NCBI RefSeq assembly: GCF_011397635.1
Contig: NC_064761.1
Coordinates: 25,337,643-25,401,642 of the forward strand
Reading direction: 5' to 3'
DNA: 64,000 nucleotides
DNA from: Epinephelus fuscoguttatus
Lineage: Eukaryota; Chordata; Actinopteri; Perciformes; Serranidae
Part shown: positions 13,168 through 38,000 of the stretch, one piece after another
How the letters are laid out: every line of letters begins with the position of its first letter
Numbering within the stretch: position 1 is the first letter of the stretch
Position numbers and translations under genes: made by a program
Notes under the pieces: generated by a model
The model's database searches: none
The model's input: only the letters and a program-made list of their open reading frames with translations
Told to the model about the DNA's origin: nothing

Positions 13168-13289
13168 AGAAGGTAGGAGAAATACCAGGGAGAGCCAGAG
13201 CTGCTATGCATAATGGATTATTGAAAAAAGGGCCCTCTTGAAGAGTGCAAAGTGACTTAAAATATGCGTGCCTCGCTGGGCTCGCCACC

Positions 13290-13291
<2 letters not shown>

Positions 13292-13335
<44 letters not shown>
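13292..13335. repeat. (CT)n microsatellite
   Basis: About 20 CT units, interrupted once by TA. Confidence 0.95.
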
Positions 13336-15845
13336 GTGATGAGGAAAATAGATGTTGACAGTTTCAGGGTTTTACTTGTTGACTGGCTCAGCTTGGGCTT
13401 GACTGGTCCAACTGAAATGATCCATCCTGAGTCAAACAATACTAAATAACTATCTCTTTAAAGGACACATTGTGTATTTTTTTCTCACCATACTGGATCA
13501 TTTTAATGCCATTTATAAATATAGGTACTCTCGTATTTATGTGTCTAGATGTGAATACATTGCAGATGTTCTGCTGTGAAGTCTCTGAAAAGCAAAACCT
13601 TCCTCTACAGTCCTTAAATCAGAACACATGGCTACCTGCACCACATCCCACCCAACCTGATCTGAAGTCAGAGAGCTAGCACATCAGCTGCTACCATCCC
13701 CAGCAGATCCTGTGTTAGTCGCGTAACAAGGAGCCACAGTGACACTCACATGTAGCTTCTTAGAAAAGATCACTTCAGATTATGTGCAAGTTCAGAGCCC
13801 AACTACTGGCGGTTTACTCTGTCCCTGTGTCAGCTTCTTGTCTAATCTCAGTGCTGCTGTTGGCCCATGAGAGACTTTCACAGCGGCAGCTCAGTGAAGA
13901 GCTCTCATCGTCTCTGTGATAATGCCTCTCATGTTGTGTTGGAGTCGCACTATCGGGACACCGATTGTGGAGTCAGGTTTGGTGATGGCAAAGGCCCAGT
14001 GTTGTTGCTATCCAAATGTATACAGCAGGACAGAAGCATGCAAGGGTGTCGGTTTTGTTTCAACACTGTGGGGGTGGATGTTCCCTGCTCCCCCACCTCT
14101 ACAAAATCTATGCCCATGAATTGACATGGTGTCCATTTTAGGGTAGAGATGGGGCACACGGATGAAACTACAGTCATAATATCACAGAAATACTTTATAT
14201 CAATATTCTAGCACGTGTTCATATCATGTGATTAAAAACCTCACATTCCTGTGAAAGAATAGTGTAAAATCATCAGAGATTTTGAGTGAGCAGAGAGATA
14301 AATAAATACTTATTTGTTACTGACATGTGCGTTAAGATTAAATTAACATGCAGATATATAGTATGTTAAAAGGTGAATGCAATATCTAATACCCACAAAG
14401 CGATGCTGTGACTGTAAGGCCACGTGTTCTAAAGATGCAACATCATAAATGTTTCCCATCAATCTGTATTATTATTAACCCCATTACATGTGTAAACTGT
14501 ACACTAATTAACACCACAATGAGTAGGCCTGAAGCATATAGCTCTTTGTTTCAGGGAGAAGCTGCAGAGGAAATGTGCAAAGAGAAGAAGTGAAAGCGTT
14601 TCAGTCCAGGGGAATCCCAGACACTTCTGTAAATCAGGGGTGCAACAAGCAGCATAAAGCATGAACTAACATGCTCTGAGTTTCCAAAGAAGTGAATCAC
14701 ACAAGTCGTGTATGGGAAAAAGAATTAAAGGAAGTGAGGAACAACCCTGATGTGCTAATGCCACTCTATTCGAATGCCTCCTGTTCTAGCTGCAACACTA
14801 AGACGCCAGATGATCATTAATTTATAACCACGAGCCCACCATTACTTTGCCTTGACATTTTGGTGCACCATGGGTTCAGAACACGAGATCAGGTAGTACC
14901 TCCTGGTTGCCTCGATGCCAGTGCTACGGATCAGTTTGACGAGCTCACAATCAAAGTGCCACAGACACCAGTGTTTCCTCTGTTTCTGTAGTTCTGCAAC
15001 AGCGGCTTAACTGTTGGGGCTCCACACCCATCTCTGTTTTAACTGAAATGATGCTCCTAATGCAGATGTCTTATTTTTGATCCCAACTGTGCTTCTTTGA
15101 GCTTTACATTGACATTTCACCATGAACCTATCATCATTTTAATCTCAGTTTTACCCTGGAAGTTATTTTTGCTGTGGCAGTCTATCACAAATGAATGAAT
15201 CCAGAGGAAACACACAATGTGGACACTCATGTACACAAAAAAAAAATCTAGCTTTAGTCAAATAATTAAAGCTCTTCTACCTTTTTCCAGCACAGAGGAG
15301 TAGCAGAGGAGGTGGGCGTTTTCTGCATACGTCCTAAATAGCATGGATTGTGAGTCGCACAGAGCGCTGTCGTTTCAGTTCTTCCTTTCAGCTGTGAGTG
15401 TAGATGCTGCTAGGAGGAGCAGTAAATGCAGAGAGTGAGAGACAGAGCTGGAGTATGAGGTAGAGAGCTGCTGAGTGGGAGGGTGAGCATATGGGGGTCA
15501 TGGAGGATGGGAGATGGAGTAGTATTTCTGTTAAAGGGACAGAGTTTATTTCTCCCATACTGTAGTTAATGATATTACAGGATAAGTCACTGAATTCCTC
15601 TGTTATTTATGACAAACATGTTGCAATACTGATCTCCAGGGTGGGTTTATGGTGAGGCAATTACTCCCACATGTCATGTTGATGTTATTAAAAACATAGT
15701 TACAGTACAACAGGAGGACACTGCTCTGTGTGTGGGTATTGTTTGCTGGCTGTCATACTTTGTTAGCATTATTAGTAACGCCCATGCTCTTCCTACTACG
15801 ACAAATCAAAATGTCTGCTATGAAGAAGACCTTTGGAGAATAATG

Positions 15846-16198
15846 AGGGTTCCCACACATTTTCCTGGACAAAATTTCAGAACTTTTCCATGATTTTCCA
15901 CTGTCATAACATTATTTTTCTCTTATTCAGACACATCAGATTCACACATAGTTCGAGCTAGCTGGCAATACACAGAGGGAGAGACCTGGGGAGAAAATGA
16001 GAAAACATAGGCTACTTAATGGTCAATATATCGGCACATATTAGAGCTGCTATATGTCAACAGCTAGCCTACAGAAAATATATTTGCCATTATATTACAC
16101 TTTGAAGGGTTTGTCTAATTCCATGACTTCCCCAGGCCTGGAAAACAAGAATGTGTAATTCCATGACTTTTCCAGGTTTTCCATGAGAGTGGGAACCA
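15846..16198. mobile_element. MITE with GGGTTCCCAC ends
   Basis: The left end begins GGGTTCCCACACATTTTCC, and the right end closes with the inverted sequence GAGAGTGGGAACC. Subterminal TTTTCCATGA motifs occur near both ends. This matches a teleost hAT-like MITE architecture. No coding capacity. Confidence 0.65.
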
Positions 16199-16292
16199 TG
16201 TGTAACACTACATTTACATCAGAAATAGTGAAAACATTAGGATTGTACCTGCCTGTCAGATCACCAATTTGTAGGTGCTTTGCAGTGAAAAC

Positions 16293-16743
16293 TTTTAACC
16301 CTTCAAAGCCTGAGCAAATTGGCCTGATTCCTTTGAAGAACACACAACAAAGGCAATGAGCAGCTTTACGAGCAATGACCCCAAAAATGCAAAAAAATGT
16401 AAGTTACAGGAAAACTAAAAGGCAAAAAAAAAAAACCAAACAAGGACCCTTTTCTGTAATATGATTTAAAAAGTACAATCATAATAATTATTTAAAAAAA
16501 AATTCTGAGCATTTTTCTTTTTTTTTAAATAATTTCCCCCCTCTTTTTATTCTTATTCTTGTCACATTTTACTATTTTCGTACAATTTGCAGGACATTTC
16601 TTTTCAAGTTCCTCATTGCCTTTTTGCACATTTTCAGAAGAAACCAAACCAATTCCCTCAGGTTTCAAATATCTAAATGCTTGTGAAAGGTGTCTGAATG
16701 CAGCACAAGAAAACTGATGTCCCTCCAGATTTAAAGGGGTAAA
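16293..16743. mobile_element. MITE with TTTAACCCTT ends
   Basis: It begins TTTAACCCTTCAAAGCCTG and ends TTTAAAGGGGTAAA, which are imperfect inverted repeats of each other. The interior contains AT-rich runs. Probably a non-autonomous DNA element. The frames visible inside are not supported as genes. Confidence 0.55.
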
Positions 16744-17841
16744 GCACAACTCCTATTGACAATCCGTTTTGGAATTGCGGTGAACAAAGTAGTCATTGTG
16801 ACATAATATCACAAACATCCAGTGAATAATGTCAGGAATAAACAGCTTCACAAGGCTGCACACAGTGGGTGTAAACTCCATACAATTAAATACAGTTAAC
16901 ATGTCCTTAACATTTGCTGATATCACCATGTTTTTGTTCTTTTGCTAAGATTTCCATAATTTTTATGATATGTCTACTAACTTTTGTCTATTCCTTTATT
17001 CCACTGAACTCCGTGGCATATTTTTTATTGCTGTTTATTAACTCGTTACTCATTTATTTATGTCTACATGTTGATGTATGTCGTGCTATCGTGTGTGTGC
17101 AAGGCAAACTGTTCAAACAAATTGCCCCTGGTGGGTTTAATAAAGTTGTCTAAATCTGGTCTGCTGTAGTGTAGTTTTATATGTCTATTTTGTCTTTAAA
17201 CTTTAAAATCAATTACCAAATAATACATATTACATAACATCAATATTAGGGTTGAGGTTGTTTACCTGCAAATGTGACCTAACTGGTTGCAATCTCTAAA
17301 GCATATCTGCCTTAAAGATTCAAGCAGTGATGGAAGATTTCAAGTGTCATTTTTTGTATCAGAAAGGTATGTGCCGTATCTCTCTCCAACATTCATTTAA
17401 ACACATTTCATTTTCATCTATCAAGAACTCCACTGCATCTTACATTTTTGCTGTGGCTTTTACTGATACTTGAGTGATGCATGTGAAAACCTAGGATCAT
17501 TTAAGTAAAAATTAGTTTTAGGGAGTAGTGCTGCTTTTTCTAATCCTCTTTACAAACGCTGACAAAAAAACAGACCTGCCAACTCCACATGTGAACATGA
17601 AATCTTTTATTTATTGTTTTATTGTCATGAAAGCACAGTGCTTGAGATGCAAAGTACAGTATATTAATGCTGTCAGAGAGATGCAAACAGGCAGTGTTTT
17701 AAAAAGCTACCTTCTTTTAACCTTTACATGCTGTTAAGAAGATTTTAAGCAGTCTTGTTTGAATTGTCATTTGCGCTATGATGATTTAATCTAGACATGA
17801 ATAATGTCCACTCCAGTTTTTTCTTTCAAAATAAGCTAAGA

Positions 17842-17847
17842 TTTATT
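17842..17847 (-). other. Candidate polyadenylation signal of aldh7a1
   Basis: AATAAA on the minus strand, about 355 bp downstream of the aldh7a1 stop codon. Other AT-rich candidates lie further left, near 17600. Confidence 0.4.
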
Positions 17848-18202
17848 TTTTGTACAGTATAAAGTATCTGGTACAGTCATCTAACACTTAAACTCACTTT
17901 CTAAGTGCTTGTAGAAAAGTGCACACCAACATTTGGGCAAACAGTATCTGACCTTTAACACCAAACTTTTTTCAAACCAACGCTAATATCCGATGCAACA
18001 ACCTCAGACATAAATTTGGTACAGGAAAAATTAAACTGCTCCAAAATTATTCCAAATTTTGTTATAAATCAGACTGACCTTTCTGGATGCAAAAAATGCA
18101 AAGACAAATGTCTTGCATTTGCTAGGCAACACTGTCTCTAAAACATTCAGTGTTGTCCTTTTGGGCTCATTGAATGCTTATTTAACAAATCACCTGAAGA
18201 CT

Positions 18203-19831
18203 TCACTCAAACTTGATTCCCTGGGCCAGAGGAAGATCTTTGCTGTAGTTTATCGTGCAGGTTGAACGCCTCATGTACTGCTTCCATGAGTCGCTGCCAG
18301 ACTCTCTTCCACCTCCTGTGTGTTTCTCTCCACCAAAGGCTCCTCCGATCTCAGCTCCGCTTGTAGGAATGTTGACATTCACAATGCCGCAGTCGGATCC
18401 TTTGGGCCCAAGCCAGCGGAAAACCCGACCCATATCTTTAGTGAAGATGCTGCTGGACAAGCCCTGCTGGACCTCGTTGTTCCAGGCAAACGCCTCCTCT
18501 TCTGACTTGAACTTGAGCACGTACAGTATGGGGACAAAGGTCTCGGTGTGTACAATGGACGCGTCATGAGCCAGCCCTGTGATGATGGTGGGCTCCACGT
18601 AGTTTCCAGGACGGTCCATCACCTTTCCTCCGCAGACCACAGTGCCACCCTGCTTCTTGGCCTGCTCAATGGCTGCCAGATACTGATCCACGGCTTGTTT
18701 GGTGTGCAGAGGCCCATAAAGGGTGGTGGGATCCCAGGGGTCTCCGATGCGGACTTGTTTGTAGGCCTTGGCGACCCTCTCAACCACTGTGTCATGAACA
18801 CTGTCATGCAGCATGAGCCTCCTGGTTGTAGTGCAGCGTTGGCCAGCGGTTCCCACAGATGCAAAGACAGCTGAGGGCACCACAAGATTCAAGTCAGCAT
18901 CCTCAAACACGATGATAGCGTTGTTTCCACCGAGCTCCAGCAGCTTACGACCGAATCTTTCCTGCACCATCATAGCCACCATCTTGCCAACATGGGTGCT
19001 GCCGGTGAATGACAGCAGATCCACCCGCTCATCCTTCGCCATGGCTGTGCCGATATCAGCGCCACCACAGGTCATGGAGCAGATAGCACCAGGCAGGTTG
19101 TTATGCTCCAGCACCTCGGCAACGATCCTGGTAACTGCAACACTTGTGAGAGGTGTGGTTGGAGCTCCTTTCCAGAGGCAGACGTTGCCGCAGGTCAGAG
19201 CGATGGCATTGTTCCAGCCGTAGACAGCCACAGGGAAGTTAAAGGCAGTGATGATGCCGACAAGTCCAACTGGGTTCCACTGTTCGATCAGGGCATGGCC
19301 TGGTCTCTCTGAAGGCAGCATGGGCCCGCCAATCATTCTAGACAGACCAACTGCGTAATCACAGACATCAACGTACTCCTGAACCTCTCCCACTCCCTCA
19401 ACATAGATCTTGCCCATTTCTAAAGACACCAGGCTCCCAAGAACGTTAATCTTCTTTCTAAGTGCATCTCCAATCTGCCTCACAATCTCCCCTCTTTTGG
19501 GTGCAGGAATATCTGCCCACATCTTCCAAGCCTCCCTAGCCTTCTGGACAGTTTCTTCATACTCCGCCATGGTTGCCTGGGTTACCCTGGCAATTGGCTC
19601 ATTGTTGGCGGGGCAGTATGATGTGACGACCTCCCCGCTCCCTCCCCAGCTCCCGTTGTAAACACCTGGGTTGTCCTCAGACAGGCCCAGCTCTTTGAGC
19701 CAGGAGTATTTGGGTTGGTTGATAAGGAGACTTGACATGGCTGCTGATTGCTGGCAGTGGATGGGTGCAAATTTATTTCTCAAGAGGAGCCTGCTGTGCC
19801 GGGCAAAGGTCAGGGTGAGGCAACGCTGCAT
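18203..19831 (-). CDS. aldh7a1: Antiquitin: alpha-aminoadipic semialdehyde dehydrogenase, single coding exon
   Basis: An uninterrupted 542-codon frame aligns end to end with human ALDH7A1 (539 residues). The enzyme oxidises alpha-aminoadipic semialdehyde to alpha-aminoadipate in lysine catabolism, and also betaine aldehyde and lipid aldehydes, in mitochondria and cytosol. Catalytic residues are visible: Asn198 in AFNFP, Glu299 in LLELGG and nucleophile Cys333 in GQRCTTTRR. Residues 1-31 are rich in Arg, Leu and Ser, fitting a mitochondrial presequence. Met32 (MSSLLINQP) matches the start of the cytosolic form. I chose the ATG at 19829-19831; the frame stays open five codons further, but that stretch contains a splice acceptor (CCAG at 19837-19840). 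The human gene, as I recall, has about 18 exons, so the intronless frame suggests a retrocopy. It is intact, with no stops or frameshifts. Confidence 0.96.
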   Translation of the reverse strand: MQRCLTLTFARHSRLLLRNKFAPIHCQQSAAMSSLLINQPKYSWLKELGLSEDNPGVYNGSWGGSGEVVTSYCPANNEPIARVTQATMAEYEETVQKAREAWKMWADIPAPKRGEIVRQIGDALRKKINVLGSLVSLEMGKIYVEGVGEVQEYVDVCDYAVGLSRMIGGPMLPSERPGHALIEQWNPVGLVGIITAFNFPVAVYGWNNAIALTCGNVCLWKGAPTTPLTSVAVTRIVAEVLEHNNLPGAICSMTCGGADIGTAMAKDERVDLLSFTGSTHVGKMVAMMVQERFGRKLLELGGNNAIIVFEDADLNLVVPSAVFASVGTAGQRCTTTRRLMLHDSVHDTVVERVAKAYKQVRIGDPWDPTTLYGPLHTKQAVDQYLAAIEQAKKQGGTVVCGGKVMDRPGNYVEPTIITGLAHDASIVHTETFVPILYVLKFKSEEEAFAWNNEVQQGLSSSIFTKDMGRVFRWLGPKGSDCGIVNVNIPTSGAEIGGAFGGEKHTGGGRESGSDSWKQYMRRSTCTINYSKDLPLAQGIKFE

Positions 19832-19836
19832 GGGTG

Positions 19837-21078
19837 CTGGAAGCAAACCAAGTTAAAAATTATTTTACAAGTTTAAGAAGGTTGGTAGAACATTTATAAA
19901 TGATTGCAGACGATCTCACAACAACATTCAGATTCATTTTACAATGATATAAAACCGAGAAAGGCAGCGTATTCTTAGATTTGAAAAGCCTGAATCAGAG
20001 AATGTTCCTTGATCAATACCTTGATTGCTTGATAATCAAAATGATATCTTGTGAATTTTGTGTCAACAAACAAATCAGTTACTTGTCTGTCAGCTCCAGT
20101 TCAGTCAACTGCTGTCTCCAAGATCAAGAGTTAACTTTTAATTTCGATATCAATGAATGACTTCAAAAAGTTGCACAAGCTGTGTTACAGTCCAACACAG
20201 CACACAGTGAACACGAGCCACAGGGAATGCGGAAAGTCAACAGGTGTTGGCCAGAGAATGCTTGTTTAAAAATAGGAGTGTTTTTAACAGCTTCTTCTCC
20301 TTGAATTAATAATAATAACAACTCATTGTTTCCCTCTAAAACTGTGAACTGTCTGTGGTTTTCTTAGTCATCTGTGATATTAAACTGAATCTTTTTGGGT
20401 TTTGTTGCACAAAGCAATCCATTTGAGGAGGTCACCTTGAACTCTATGCCTTATCCTCTGATATTTCATAGACTAACTGTAAAAATGCAGGATATTCTCA
20501 TACAAAACGTAACATCAAAAATATCTACAGCATAATGCCAATACAACAGAAGTCACAGGTATGTAATATGCATTAGGACCGTGACTATTTATAACTAAGA
20601 ATGTTGGAGTTGAATGAGTTTCTTTTTTTAAAAAAACTACCTGTTATATACTCTTACCTTTTCTCAGACCTAAACTATATGGTCAGCAATTTGTTCAACC
20701 TATGCGCTTGCGCAATTAAATCCAACTTTGGAAAACCACGAGGCTGTAGAGACTTCAACTTATTCATGATATATAAATAATACAGCGTACACCCACAGCA
20801 TCTCTCATGAAAACCAAAATAGTAATTTCACATTTGCATTGTTTAAATCCACAAATAGTACATGTCAGTTTGTTAGCGTTGCTACTTTTGCAACATGCAG
20901 TGACATGGTCGACGAGATCAGCGTCTTTCTTGTTGAGTCCAAACGACCGTGACTCAAGGTCCTGCAGTTAACAAAAAATCACCGTGCTGTTATAAAACCT
21001 GCTCTTATACTCTGTGCATGTCACTTTATACTGATTAAAAGTAAGTTTATACTACTTAACTATCAGTTTCTCACTCAC
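19837..21078 (-). other. aldh7a1: Inferred 5'UTR intron of aldh7a1
   Basis: On the minus strand the donor AAC|GTGAGT lies at 21073-21079 and the acceptor TTGCTTCCAG ends at 19837, five bases before the ATG. The resulting intron is 1,242 bp and contains no recognisable exon. An NRF1-like palindrome, TGCGCTTGCGCA, lies at 20703-20714. Transcript evidence would be needed to confirm it. Confidence 0.6.
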
Positions 21079-21330
21079 GTTGATATAAAGTGCGGTGGGC
21101 CACGTCCACTCCAGAGCATGGAAGTACTTGATGTTTCCGTCAGAGCTGAAACGGAAGTACTGCTACAGTGCTACGTTCTGATTGGACAGCGGCCGTGACG
21201 CAGTGTGGCGCCTGCTTTGTTAGATTGATCCATGCTAACAAATTCCCTTTGTTGTGATTAACCGTTTAGCGGTTCTCGTTCTGCTGTAATAACTTATATT
21301 GACAAAGTTGTCGTTGTGATAATCTAAAGG
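21079..21330. promoter_or_regulatory. Head-to-head promoter of aldh7a1 (-) and actl6a (+)
   Basis: Only about 250 bp separates the inferred aldh7a1 5'UTR donor from the actl6a ATG. The stretch is relatively CpG-rich. It contains an inverted CCAAT box (ATTGG at 21181-21185), an ETS-like GGAAGT (21154-21159) and GTGACGCA (about 21195-21202). No TATA box is evident. The simplest reading is a shared bidirectional promoter for two broadly used genes. Confidence 0.65.
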
Positions 21331-33858
<12,528 letters not shown>

Positions 33859-35001
33859 TTTGATACCCCGCCCCTCTCTATCACCGTCTTTGCCACAAGC
33901 TCAACAACATGATCCGTTCACCTCTGACCCTGGACTCAGGAACACCCACAGATGATGGCTCTCGTTTTGTATGATTTGTTTTTAAAAAATAATTGAGTTT
34001 GTCTGTATGTCGCTTGTCTGGGGTTCATTGTGAAAATCAGACAAACATTTACAAAGTACACCATGTCACGATGATGAAATTGGATTTAAGTTCCTCTGTT
34101 GATGTCTTTACAGTCGGTGTTGTGTGGAAACCTTGCATCTTTAAACGTTTTTCACAGAACGGACAAAAGTTGATCTTCTCCTGATAGTCTGTGCCCGTTT
34201 TCTTACTTTAGACAATGTCTGTCATGTTCAAAGGGCCATTACATATCAGCATGTAAATCAAGTTCATGATCGCATGTGGTAAAACACGTGAACACAGAAT
34301 TTGCTCTGCAAGGTTTCTGCAGAACACTGACACAGTAAAAGTTAGGTGACGTGCATTTGGATGAACGACCTTACAGTTTTGGGGTGAATAATGTCTTTTG
34401 TTCATAAGTCTTTTCTTTGTGTAGTAAGTAAGCTCATTATAGGCAGAGACCAGTCAGTTCTCACCTCTGCTTATTGGTGTCAACTCAAATAAATCTGTAT
34501 TTAATTTTCACTTTGCTTGTCATTGGCTACACATGGTCTTTTAAAAATAAAGTCGTTTTTGTTAAATGTGTGTGATAATGTATTATAGCTCACTTGTCTG
34601 AGGGTTTCTTGTAAGACTAACATGTAGTTTGACATGAAACAGCAGGTTTACATTTAGATAATCATTTCATGTTAAGTTGCATAAACACATTCTTAAAAGT
34701 CATGATCTCCAAACCTTAAACACTCAAATTATGAACTAGTAAATCACAATGACGAAAACTCAATACATGAGGTTTATTTTAATTTTAAGTATGAAAACAG
34801 GATGGTTTAGCATAATTTATCTTCTAGGATCAAATAACAGCTGAACAAATACACTCATACAGTTTCAGACCACCTTCGGTTATTTCACATGAGCCGAGTC
34901 AGACTTGAGTATCCATATCACGCCACAGATAAAATACAGAGAAGACCTTGTGTCTGGACAGATGTCAGAACTCCCTAACTGTAAAATCTGCGCTTGACGT
35001 T
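33859..35001. other. Tail-to-tail gap between actl6a and mrpl47
   Basis: This 1.1-kb non-coding stretch holds the actl6a 3'UTR (AATAAA at 34488-34493) and the mrpl47 3'UTR (minus-strand AATAAA at 34773-34778). No further gene is visible. Confidence 0.75.
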
Positions 35002-38000
35002 TCATGAGGCGGACGCTTTCATCTGAGGAAACTTCTCCTTGAGCTTGGCCTGAGCTTTCCTCTCTAAGTTGGCTTTCCTGGCCCTCTCTCGAAGGTGCTT
35101 CTCTATACGCAGCCTGCAGGACAGAAAAACATGAAAACAATGAGAAATCAACACTTTGTTTTTTGGAGGAAAACATTTTCATAGCATAACTTAAGGTTGA
35201 ACTCTTTCCACACTTTTTTTTTTACATTGACTAAAACATCCTCTGTGCCAACATGGTCAGTCTACAGACCACTGCAGGGGTTGGCACTGTCACCACACAG
35301 CAAGAGGGTCCTAGGTTTGGACCCGCCTGCTGGGTGGGGCCCTTCTGTGTGGAGTTTGCATGTTCTCCCTGTGTTAGTGTGGGTTATCTTAAGGTACTCC
35401 GGCTTCCTCCCACAGCCCAAAGACATGCAGGTTAACTGGTGACTCTAAATTGCCCGTAGGTGTGAATGTGAGCGTGAATGGTTGTCTGTCTCTATGTGTC
35501 AGCCCTGTGATAATCTGGCGACCTGTCCAGGGTGTACCTCCCCTCTCGCCCATTGTCACCTGGGATAGGCTCCCCCTGCAACCCTTAAAAGGATAAGAGG
35601 TTACAAAAAATTTTACCTTATGTGTGGTTCGACGAACTTCGGTGTGTAGAACTTCTTTCGCTTGTACCTTCTGTTCATGTACCAAGGAATTGCATATTCT
35701 TTGAATCGATACCTGAGGGAAAGACAACAAGCGTGCATGAGTGATGCCGTCTCTCACATTTAATTTTATAAAGCTTGGCCATTTAGATGTACTGCAATCA
35801 GATAACAGCTTTGCCTACACTTAGGAAATTCTGTTGATATCAAAACAGGGACACACACACAGAGAAACAACTCCGTAGTGCTGCTGTGTGTCTTCATGTA
35901 TACAGACAATGTGGCCTCACCAGTAGGTGTATCCAAATGTATTCTTCCTCCAGGTCCCTGGTCTGCCTTTCTCCTGTCCTGTCTGCAGCAGACGCAGTGC
36001 AGTCTCTCTCTCGTTCACCACTGTTTCCAGTCTTATCATTGACCGCTCAACCTAGAAGGAAAAAGACAGCAAGGATAATCTCAGCCAGGACTCTTACTTA
36101 GAAAAAAACATGCACCTGTGTGGCTCTGTTGAAGGCGAAGCCAAATGTCATCAGTCAGTTGTAATACACCATTAATATAGTAATAGTGGAGATATCAGTT
36201 AGGCATACTGACCTTCCTTAATCGTTCTGGACTCGGCATCATGACTTTTTGCCTTCGTGATTCCTGCTGAAGTGTGAGCAGCATGTTCTTCTCTTTAAGC
36301 AGCACATACCTGAGATAGAACAAGAGCGTTACACACAGCTGATAAATGATGATACACTGTGGAGCACCAGTGTGTCTCACCAGTGCTTACCAGAGTTTGT
36401 GTAAATCTTCATTGCTCTTTGTTCTCAGCTGTTTGGCAGTCCATGGTCCACCTACAAAATGACAACAAAACAAAAAGTGTGAAATGTTGTCGTCACGCCT
36501 GGTGGGTAAATCTGTGCTACAATAGTGCCACAGCAACCTAAGGTGTCTAAATGGCGGTAACTGCTGTTGTTTCTTGCAACCAGTGTTTTACCTGACTTGA
36601 CGCTGGACTCTCCTCGGTTCTCAGGGAGGTCAAAGAACTCTTCCAGCCCTCTTCTGCTGATGGTAGTGTGCAGGGCTCGACACTGACCCACAGAGCTGGT
36701 GGGACTGTACCAAGACAGGGCAGCAAGTGCGGACTTTTCCCTGGTAGGGCAAAAAAAAAAAAACACCTCACATAAGAAAACGTATAAGGGATAGTCCATC
36801 CTAAAACAAGTACTCTTATAATGCCTCCTGCTTTCCTTCCTTAACTACCTTTCCTTTCCTGACAGATAACAACCATGAAATCATCACTGCGAATCCAATA
36901 ATAAAATTCTGTAACAAATAAAAATAGAAAATAAAAAAGGGTACTTGGCAGGCATATTTTTAAAGCTTTAGGAGAACGTTTATAGAACCTTGTAGGAAGA
37001 TCTACACTGGAAAAAAATTGGAGCTGGTGCTGCCATTTTACCAGCCATTTATGTACAGTGGGAAATAAATAAAGCAGCTTTGAAGCCTCCTTTTTCAAAA
37101 TGAAAATGAATCAGAATAAAACAAGCGGGTTCCTGGTTCGAACCCAGGGTTGGGGGAGACCTTCTGTATGGAGTTTGCATGTTCTCCCCATGTCAGCGTG
37201 GGTTTCTCTGGGTACTCCGGCTTCCTCCCACAATCATAACATGCACATATGACTCTAAATTGCCCGTAGGTGTGAATGTGAGCATGAATGGTTGTCTGTC
37301 TCTATGTGTCTGCCCTGTGATAGTCTGGTGACCTGTCCAGGGTGTACCCTACAATATGAACATGATGTAAATATGCAACATTTTTACATCATGTCAATGT
37401 TGTGCAATATATTTTTCTCAAACTCATGTGCAATACTGCTTCTCGCTGTCATAACATATATAACATTGATTATCAGGAGCAGTATGCATTTTTCCACCGT
37501 TTTAGTTATTAACTTACAGTAACTCTCTCTATATATAGAGTATAAATATATGTATATATATTGACTGATATTTAAGACTAGCAGTAGTAGCTCAGTCCAT
37601 TTATGCCCTTGAGCAAGGCACCGAACCCCCCAACCGCTCGGGGCGCCTCACCAAGGGCAGCCCCCTCACTTTGATATCTCTCCACTTTATGCATGTATAG
37701 GTCCTGTTTGTGCATATGTGTGTCTTTCGGACCTGTGTGTAATTGACAAGCAAGAGTGAAAACACTGAATTTCCCCTCGGGGGGATTAATAAAGTAAATA
37801 AACTTAACTTAAACTTGGCTAGGTCCAGTGTGTGACCCTGAAACCCATTTGTTGTTCTGGTTGTTACTGTTTTTCCTTCGGGATGAATAAAGTTATATTG
37901 AATTGAATTAAGAACCCTGTATCTATATACACAGTTAATTACACCGGAGACTGTCATAGTCATAAACTATCACCCACACCATGACTCTTTAATCCAGTGT

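Larger units (their letters stand above)
9111..18202. other. Gene-free intergenic region between gnb4 and aldh7a1
   Basis: I saw no coding exon with recognisable homology here. The content is AT-rich unique DNA with MITEs (11435-11810, 15846-16198, 16293-16743), a GAGCTGCAACAATTAG-type MITE end near 10025, a CT microsatellite (13292-13335) and a possible cis-regulatory patch around 12900-13260. The last part (about 17842-18202) is probably aldh7a1 3'UTR. A 48-codon minus-strand open stretch near 14857-15000 is unexplained. Confidence 0.6.

Noticed and set aside
14857-15000. Minus-strand 48-codon open stretch with the peptide HFDCELVKLIRSTGIEATRR, preceded by a CAG
   Set aside because: It reads like a plausible exon, but I cannot match it to a family and no partner exons were found. 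It could be a gene relic or transposon piece; a BLASTP search would decide.
35197-35757. Frames near mrpl47 exon 6 with VWSLHVLPV-type peptides
   Set aside because: They are translations of the SINE-like repeat, also seen at 56522-56734; the true mrpl47 exon is 35617-35712 in another frame.
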